NCBI GenBank assembly: GCA_036271855.1
Contig: DATAZV010000178.1
Coordinates: forward strand, 1 to 28,595
From: JAQGMJ01 sp036271855
GTDB taxonomy: Bacteria > Pseudomonadota > Gammaproteobacteria > Burkholderiales > JAEUOS01
Length of the DNA stretch: 28,595 bases
Direction of reading: 5' to 3'
Shown: piece after piece, positions 24,679 through 28,595 of the stretch
Layout of the letters: every line of letters starts with the position of its first letter
How positions within the stretch are numbered: position 1 is the first letter of the stretch
The notes under the pieces: model-generated
Database searches by the model: none
Told to the model about the DNA's origin: nothing
The model's input: only the letters and a program-made list of their open reading frames with translations
Translations under genes and position numbers: made by a program

Positions 24679-24864
24679 TCAGTGCGCCGCCTTGATCGCG
24701 CCGTAGGCGGCCAGCAGCACCATCAGCGCGACGAGCGCGCGCCACACCAGTTGCCACACGCCCTTGCCGACGTTGGAGAAAAAACGCTCGACGAGGCGGC
24801 GTTCGAGTTCGTCGACGACGGCGATGACATCGTCTTCGGTGAGATTGCGCGGGGTGTCGCTCAT
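24679..24864 (-). CDS. Small phage-type membrane protein
   Basis: This 61-residue protein opens with an acidic helix (MSDTPRNLTEDDVIAVVDEL) and has one C-terminal membrane segment (VWQLVWRALVALMVLLAAYGAI). It is the first gene after the 41-bp element at 24907-24947. Its size and topology fit a small holin/antiholin-like or virion-associated protein; a specific function cannot be assigned. The start at 24864 is preferred over 24927 because the upstream extension would run through the repeat. Confidence 0.6.
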   Translation of the reverse strand: MSDTPRNLTEDDVIAVVDELERRLVERFFSNVGKGVWQLVWRALVALMVLLAAYGAIKAAH

Positions 24865-24906
24865 GGCTGGTTTCCGGTGTGCCCGAATTGCCGGGCTGAT
24901 GGAAAC

Positions 24907-24947
24907 TAAGATACGCAAGTCGATCAACTAAGTGTGGTTGATTTTCA
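24907..24947 (-). repeat. 41-bp element, copy 2 (candidate phage promoter upstream of the fibre/lysis genes)
   Basis: This is the second copy of the element at 17765-17805, in the same orientation. It ends 42 bp upstream of the start of the first gene of the fibre/lysis block. In this copy ATCAAC and GTTGAT form an 8-base-loop inverted repeat around TAAGTGTG, which is incomplete in copy 1. Confidence 0.65.
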
Positions 24948-25003
24948 TGCGCGTCTTTTATGGCAGCATGAGAGGGAAAATACCCCTCCGGCGCTTAAAA
25001 ACT

Positions 25004-25216
25004 ATGCAACCCGACGATTTGCAGCGATTGCTCACCACCGAGATGCCGTACGGCAAATACAAGGGCCGCAAGATCGCCGATTTGCCGGGCAACTACCTCA
25101 ACTGGTTTGCGCGCGAGGGCTTTCCCAAAGGGGAGATTGGCCGGCTATTGGCGTTGATGCAGGAGATCGACCACAACGGGCTGAAGGGCTTGCTGGAGCC
25201 GTTGCGGGGGAGGTGA
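25004..25216 (+). CDS. DUF3820 family protein
   Basis: This 70-residue protein matches the DUF3820 pattern: MPYGKYKGRKIADLPGNYLNWF, then GFPKGEIGRLLALM and EIDHNGLKGLLEPLR. The family has been labelled a putative quorum-sensing-regulated virulence factor, but no activity is established. The ATG at 25004 gives the family start. It faces away from the phage block and begins 56 bp beyond the 41-bp element, so it probably marks the first host gene to the right. Confidence 0.85.
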   Translation: MQPDDLQRLLTTEMPYGKYKGRKIADLPGNYLNWFAREGFPKGEIGRLLALMQEIDHNGLKGLLEPLRGR

Positions 25217-25265
25217 GGGAAGCGGAGCTGCCGCCGAGACTTGCGGCGTGAATCACTCCGTAAAC

Positions 25266-25321
25266 GAAATCGGGGTCAGAGCATTTTTTCGAAAAACGAA
25301 AAAACGATCCGCCCCCATTTC
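25266..25321. repeat. REP-like palindromic element
   Basis: GAAATCGGGGTCAGAGC is followed by a perfect 8-bp stem (TTTTTTCG / CGAAAAAA, 25284-25291 and 25297-25304) and then an imperfect complement ending CCGCCCCCATTTC. The GGGGTCAGA core is typical of REP-like elements linked to Y1-type REP-associated transposases. On either strand it would also terminate transcription between the converging DUF3820 and rdgC genes. Confidence 0.45.
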
Positions 25322-25337
25322 GCTGCGGGCCTTGCCG

Positions 25338-26225
25338 CTACGCCGCGGTGCCGCCCAGCACTTCCACCAGTTCTCCGATCACCTTGCTCATTTCGCCGGT
25401 GGCGATCGCGGTGTCAGTGTCGAAGCGGTCCTCCTCGTCGGTCTCGGTGCTGAACACGCCTTCGAGGAACTTGATCTTTTTCAGTTGCAGCGTGTCGGTG
25501 AGGGTAAACGAGACGCGGCCCTCGTAGGCCATTGCCAGGCGCGTCGGCACCTTGCCGCCTTCGACGTGGCGGCGGATTTCCTCGATGTCCAGGTGATGCC
25601 GCGCATACTTCACCACCGACTGCATGTCGTCGGTGGACTTCAGTTCGCACTCGCGGTCCACCTCGAAGCCGCCGGGCGAGGACTTGCCTGCCAGCCACAG
25701 CCCCATTGAAGCAGCGGGCGAAGAAGCAGTCGCCAGTTGCGTCGCCGTCAATCCCGGCACCGCCTTGAACAAACTGGTGAGCAGCTCCTCGGCCCTGGGC
25801 TGGCTGGCGATATCGAGCACCAGCAGGCGCGCCTTCGGGTCCATCCACACCTGCATGGTCGCCTGCTTGGTAAAGGCCTGCGGCAATAGCTGGATGAAAG
25901 TATCTTCGCGGATCTCGCGCGCCTGCTTCTTGCCCGGCTTGCGCCCGGTGATCTGCTCGATCTTCGCCAGGCGCTCCTCGGCCTTGCGCCGCACCACCGA
26001 GCCCGGCAGCATGCGCGTCTCCACCTTGAACTTCATGATCCACTGGCCGGCCACCACCTCCACCAGCGCGCCATGCTCCTCGCCGCGCGGCGGCACCCAG
26101 CCCATGGACTTTTCCTGCGTCGGCAGGCATTCGGTAAATTGCGCCGCCGCCAGACCTTCCTCGACCTGCGCCTGCGTCGGCGAGAAGCCCTCGCCGATAC
26201 GGTAAAGCATCACGTTCTTGAACAC
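25338..26225 (-). CDS. rdgC: Recombination-associated protein RdgC
   Basis: This 295-residue protein has the full family length. Characteristic segments are the N-terminus MFKNVMLYRIGEGF, GWVPPRG, PGSVVRRKAEERLAKIEQITGRK and FIQLLPQAF. RdgC forms a ring-shaped dimer around double-stranded DNA and restrains RecA-promoted recombination in the cytoplasm. The start is a GTG at 26225 with a CAGGG ribosome site. It is a conserved single-copy host gene in beta- and gammaproteobacteria and helps place this side of the window in the chromosome. Confidence 0.95.
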   Translation of the reverse strand: MFKNVMLYRIGEGFSPTQAQVEEGLAAAQFTECLPTQEKSMGWVPPRGEEHGALVEVVAGQWIMKFKVETRMLPGSVVRRKAEERLAKIEQITGRKPGKKQAREIREDTFIQLLPQAFTKQATMQVWMDPKARLLVLDIASQPRAEELLTSLFKAVPGLTATQLATASSPAASMGLWLAGKSSPGGFEVDRECELKSTDDMQSVVKYARHHLDIEEIRRHVEGGKVPTRLAMAYEGRVSFTLTDTLQLKKIKFLEGVFSTETDEEDRFDTDTAIATGEMSKVIGELVEVLGGTAA

Positions 26226-26300
26226 TTGCGACCCTGACGATAAAGACTGATTTTTAGCCGGGACGCATCATAACGTGTTCTGCCCCGGCGCAGCGGAGCC

Positions 26301-26326
26301 GGCAGGCCGCACCGGACAGGCCTGCC
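26301..26326 (-). terminator. GC-rich hairpin after the second Bug gene
   Basis: GGCAGGCC and GGCCTGCC form a perfect 8-bp stem with a 10-base loop, located just past the stop of the Bug gene and ahead of rdgC. There is no T-run, so its terminator role is tentative. Confidence 0.35.
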
Positions 26327-26372
26327 CGCGGCGCCGCTCACACCGCCGCGCGGCGATGCCGCCGCCCTCGCG

Positions 26373-27350
26373 CTACTCCGGCTTCGCCCCGGATTCCTTG
26401 ACGATCGGCGCCCACTTGACGATCTCCGCCTTGATGTACTCGCCCAATTGCTCCGGCGTGGACGTGCGCACTTCGAACCCCTGCCCTTGCAGGCGCTCGG
26501 CCACCTCCTTGTCGTGCAGCGCCTTGATGATTTCGCTGTTCAGCTTCATCACCACCTCGCGCGGCGTGCCGGCGGGCGCGACCACCGAGTACACCAGTTC
26601 AACCTCATAGCCGGGCAGGGACTCGGCGATTGCCGGGATATTGGGTGCGCTGGTGTCGCGCTTCAAACCGGTGACGCCGATGGCGTTGAGCTTGCCGCTC
26701 TTTACATATTGCAGGGCAGCGGGCGTACCTATCATCGCCAGTTCCACTTGCCCGCCGAGCACGTCGTTGAGCGCCGGCACCGCGCCCTTGTACGGCACGT
26801 GGACCAGCTTGATGCCGGCGCGGTTGTTCAGCAACTCGCCGCCCAGGTGCAGCGGCGTGCCGGCACCGGAAGAAGCGAAGTTGAGCTTGCCGGGATTGGC
26901 CTTGGCATACGCCACCAGCTCGGCGTAGTTCTTCACCGGCACTTTCGGATTGGCCACCAGCGTAAGCGAGGAGGCGGCGGTCAAGGTGACCGGCGCGAAA
27001 TCCTTTACCGTGTTGTAGCTGAGCTTGGTGTACAGCGCCTCGTTGATCGCCTGCGTGCCGACCATCATCAGCAGCAAGGTGTAGCCATCCGCCGGCGCCT
27101 TGGCGACAAAGTCCGCCGCCAGGTTGGTGCCGGCGCCCGGCTTGTTGTCGACAATCACCGGCTGGCCCATCGACAGCTGCATCTTTTGCCCGAGGGCGCG
27201 CGCCAGCACGTCCGAAGGCCCGCCGGCGGCGAAGCCGACGATCAGGCGCACCGGGTGGTCGGGGTAGGCGGCTTGCGCCTGCGCTGATACGCCGCATGCG
27301 GCGGCGGCCAGAAAAATAGGGGTGAAGAGGCGGTTGAAGCGGGCTATCAT
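26373..27350 (-). CDS. Bug-family tripartite tricarboxylate transporter substrate-binding protein
   Basis: This 325-residue periplasmic protein has a signal peptide (hydrophobic residues about 9-24, cleavage near AQA-AY). Bug signatures are YPDHPVRLIVGFAAGGPSD, VIVDNKPGAGTNLAADF and NFASSGAGTPLHLGGELL. The ATG at 27350 has a CAGGAGA ribosome site. It is divergent from the enolase-superfamily gene across only 38 bp, so one regulatory region serves both, and its ligand is probably the acid substrate of that enzyme. No permease genes are nearby. It is clearly distinct from the Bug protein at 6143 and not a recent duplicate. Confidence 0.94.
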   Translation of the reverse strand: MIARFNRLFTPIFLAAAACGVSAQAQAAYPDHPVRLIVGFAAGGPSDVLARALGQKMQLSMGQPVIVDNKPGAGTNLAADFVAKAPADGYTLLLMMVGTQAINEALYTKLSYNTVKDFAPVTLTAASSLTLVANPKVPVKNYAELVAYAKANPGKLNFASSGAGTPLHLGGELLNNRAGIKLVHVPYKGAVPALNDVLGGQVELAMIGTPAALQYVKSGKLNAIGVTGLKRDTSAPNIPAIAESLPGYEVELVYSVVAPAGTPREVVMKLNSEIIKALHDKEVAERLQGQGFEVRTSTPEQLGEYIKAEIVKWAPIVKESGAKPE

Positions 27351-27388
27351 TAATGTCTCCTGGCTGAAAAGTTGTTCTGGAAATCGAT

Positions 27389-28525
27389 ATGAAGCTTGCT
27401 AGTGCGCAGGTCTATCCGCTGGAAATCCCGATGACCCGGCCGATCAAGATGTCCGGCGAAACCGTGACCCACGCGCAGACCGTGCTGCTGCGCCTCACCG
27501 ACGAAGCCGGCCGCGAAGGCTGGGGCGAGGCCGGCGCGGCGCCGCTGATGACCGGCGAATCGATCGGCAGCCTGTACGCGAGCACCTGCTACCTGGTCGA
27601 GCGCCTGATCGGCGCCGATGTCGAGAGCGCCACCACCATCACGCCGCTGCTGGAAAAAATCCTCTACGCCAACAGCTCGGCCAAAGCCGTGGTCGAGACC
27701 GCGCTGATGGACCTGCTGGCGCAGCGCGCCGGCGTGCCGCTGTACCAGTTGCTCAACCCGGAAGCGACGCGCCCGGTGCGACTGGAGATGCTGCACATGC
27801 TGGCCTCCGGCAATCTCGACGGCGAACTGGAGGAAGCACGCACCTTGCGCGCGCAGGGCTACCGCCACTGGAAAATAAAAGTCGGCGTCGGCGCATTGGA
27901 CTACGACGTCAAGCGCATCACAGCAATCGTGCCGCAACTCAAGGGCGACGTGGTCTCGGCCGACGCCAACATGGCGCTCTCCTTCGCAGCCGGCGACGCG
28001 ATTGCCGATGCCGGCGCCGCCGCCGGGCTCTCCTTCCTGGAGCAGCCGTTTCACACCGGCACGATTGCGGCCATGGCCAAGCTGCACGCGCGCACCCACG
28101 TGCCGTTGTGCGCCGACGAATCGATCCAGTCCATTGAGGACATCGCCCTGCACGCCGACGCCCATGCCGCCCAAGGCGTGAGCCTGAAGCTCATCAAGCT
28201 CGGCGGCGTCGGCCCGGCAGTCGAAGCCGGGCGCCTGGCGCTGTCGCGCGGCATGAAACTCAACCTCGCCTGCAAGGTGGCCGAGACCACGATTTCCGCC
28301 GCCGCCACCGCGCACGTGGGTTTTGCACTCGGCGACATCGCCTGGGGTTACTCGATGTCCAATCGCTATTTGCAGGCGGACGTTTGCGAGCACGCCTTCC
28401 TGCCGGTTGAAGGCGCCGTCAGCACCGCGCAAGTACAACGCCCGGGACTGGGCTACGCGCCGGAAGCCGCGCGCCTGCGTGATTTCGCCAGCCGCGACTG
28501 GAAGGTAGCGCACTACCCGGCCTGA
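27389..28525 (+). CDS. Mandelate racemase/muconate lactonizing enzyme family protein
   Basis: This 378-residue enzyme is an enolase-superfamily member, whose reactions begin with removal of the proton next to a carboxylate. The capping domain covers residues 1-125 and the barrel 130-370. The muconate-lactonizing subgroup residues are present: Lys162 and Lys164 (KIK), metal ligands Asp192 (SADANM), Glu218 (LEQP) and Asp243 (CADES), and the general base Lys267 (SLKLIKLGG). The activity could be cycloisomerase, dipeptide epimerase or racemase. The divergent Bug protein implies an imported carboxylate. The ribosome site is poor (TGGAAATCG). Possible GC hairpins follow the stop at the window edge. 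Confidence 0.92.
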   Translation: MKLASAQVYPLEIPMTRPIKMSGETVTHAQTVLLRLTDEAGREGWGEAGAAPLMTGESIGSLYASTCYLVERLIGADVESATTITPLLEKILYANSSAKAVVETALMDLLAQRAGVPLYQLLNPEATRPVRLEMLHMLASGNLDGELEEARTLRAQGYRHWKIKVGVGALDYDVKRITAIVPQLKGDVVSADANMALSFAAGDAIADAGAAAGLSFLEQPFHTGTIAAMAKLHARTHVPLCADESIQSIEDIALHADAHAAQGVSLKLIKLGGVGPAVEAGRLALSRGMKLNLACKVAETTISAAATAHVGFALGDIAWGYSMSNRYLQADVCEHAFLPVEGAVSTAQVQRPGLGYAPEAARLRDFASRDWKVAHYPA

Positions 28526-28595
28526 GATTTCCGGTGCTGCGCCGGCGCGCGCCACGCGCGCAAGGCAACCACGCGCACCCGCGCACGCACCCCCG

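Larger units (their letters stand above)
14498..24947. mobile_element. Phage-derived region (incomplete; two leftward blocks around host-like genes)
   Basis: Block one is the ejection/toxin gene preceded by the repeat at 17765-17805. Block two is the fibre and lysis cassette preceded by the repeat at 24907-24947. Genes for integrase, repressor, terminase, portal, capsid and tail tube are absent, and no attachment repeats or tRNA gene were seen. The associated immunity-type genes extend the acquired region left to about 12200. It is either a prophage remnant or two modules retained together. Confidence 0.65.

Noticed and set aside
17765..24947. The two 41-bp elements as attL/attR of an integrated element
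   Set aside because: They enclose the host-like WYL regulator and exclude the toxin gene, carry no integrase, and each lies at promoter distance from the first gene of a block; a promoter or regulator site fits better.

Overview
The window looks like a chromosomal segment of a GC-rich betaproteobacterium of the order Burkholderiales (Alcaligenaceae or a close relative). The clues are two Bug-type solute-binding proteins, many LysR/AraC regulators beside small catabolic gene sets, and strong G/C third-position bias. The exact genus cannot be fixed from sequence alone. Nothing here is a tRNA, rRNA, CRISPR array or intact insertion sequence.

Left host region (1-12158). A terminator closes an off-window gene. 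A LysR regulator (144-1037) is divergent from a short-chain dehydrogenase (1231-1977). A zinc-free MDR-type oxidoreductase (2039-3148) and an exported metallo-beta-lactamase-fold hydrolase (3255-4268) follow. A same-strand cluster (4541-9265) encodes an SMP-30/lactonase-like enzyme, an RraA/HMG-aldolase-like enzyme, a Bug solute-binding protein, a LysR regulator and a bicupin protein, and reads as a small uptake-and-catabolism unit for an unidentified organic acid. Then come two small cysteine-rich zinc proteins (DUF1272, GFA), an AraC regulator and a secreted protein of unknown function.

Phage-derived and toxin region (about 12200-24950). Two leftward blocks each begin just downstream of the same 41-bp element (17765-17805 and 24907-24947; 37 of 41 bases identical), a candidate phage-type promoter. 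The right block encodes a small membrane protein, a T7-type fibre, a large LamG/SPRY-like/DUF7483 receptor-binding-type protein, a DUF4376-like protein, a holin-like protein, a GH19 endolysin and an Rz/Rz1 spanin pair with Rz1 nested inside Rz. The left block encodes a 1078-residue protein. Its first ~680 residues look like a phage internal or ejected virion protein and are very GC-rich. Its last ~400 residues are encoded by visibly AT-richer DNA and look like a polymorphic-toxin C-terminus. A probable immunity gene starts 2 bp after its stop, followed by a small acidic ORF and a second, paralogous immunity gene. The second immunity gene is preceded by what appears to be the last dozen codons of a lost toxin. 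No capsid, portal, terminase, integrase or repressor gene is visible. A WYL-domain regulator, a perfect palindrome and a decayed YciI-like ORF lie between the two blocks.

Right host region (25004-28595). A DUF3820 protein, a REP-like palindrome and rdgC are followed by a second Bug protein that is divergent, across 38 bp, from a mandelate racemase/muconate lactonizing enzyme family protein. The last two probably act on one acidic substrate.

The most interesting item is the left block: a virion-type delivery protein carrying an exchangeable toxin tip, with immunity genes and a fossil of an earlier toxin. All functional statements about it are inference from sequence patterns.
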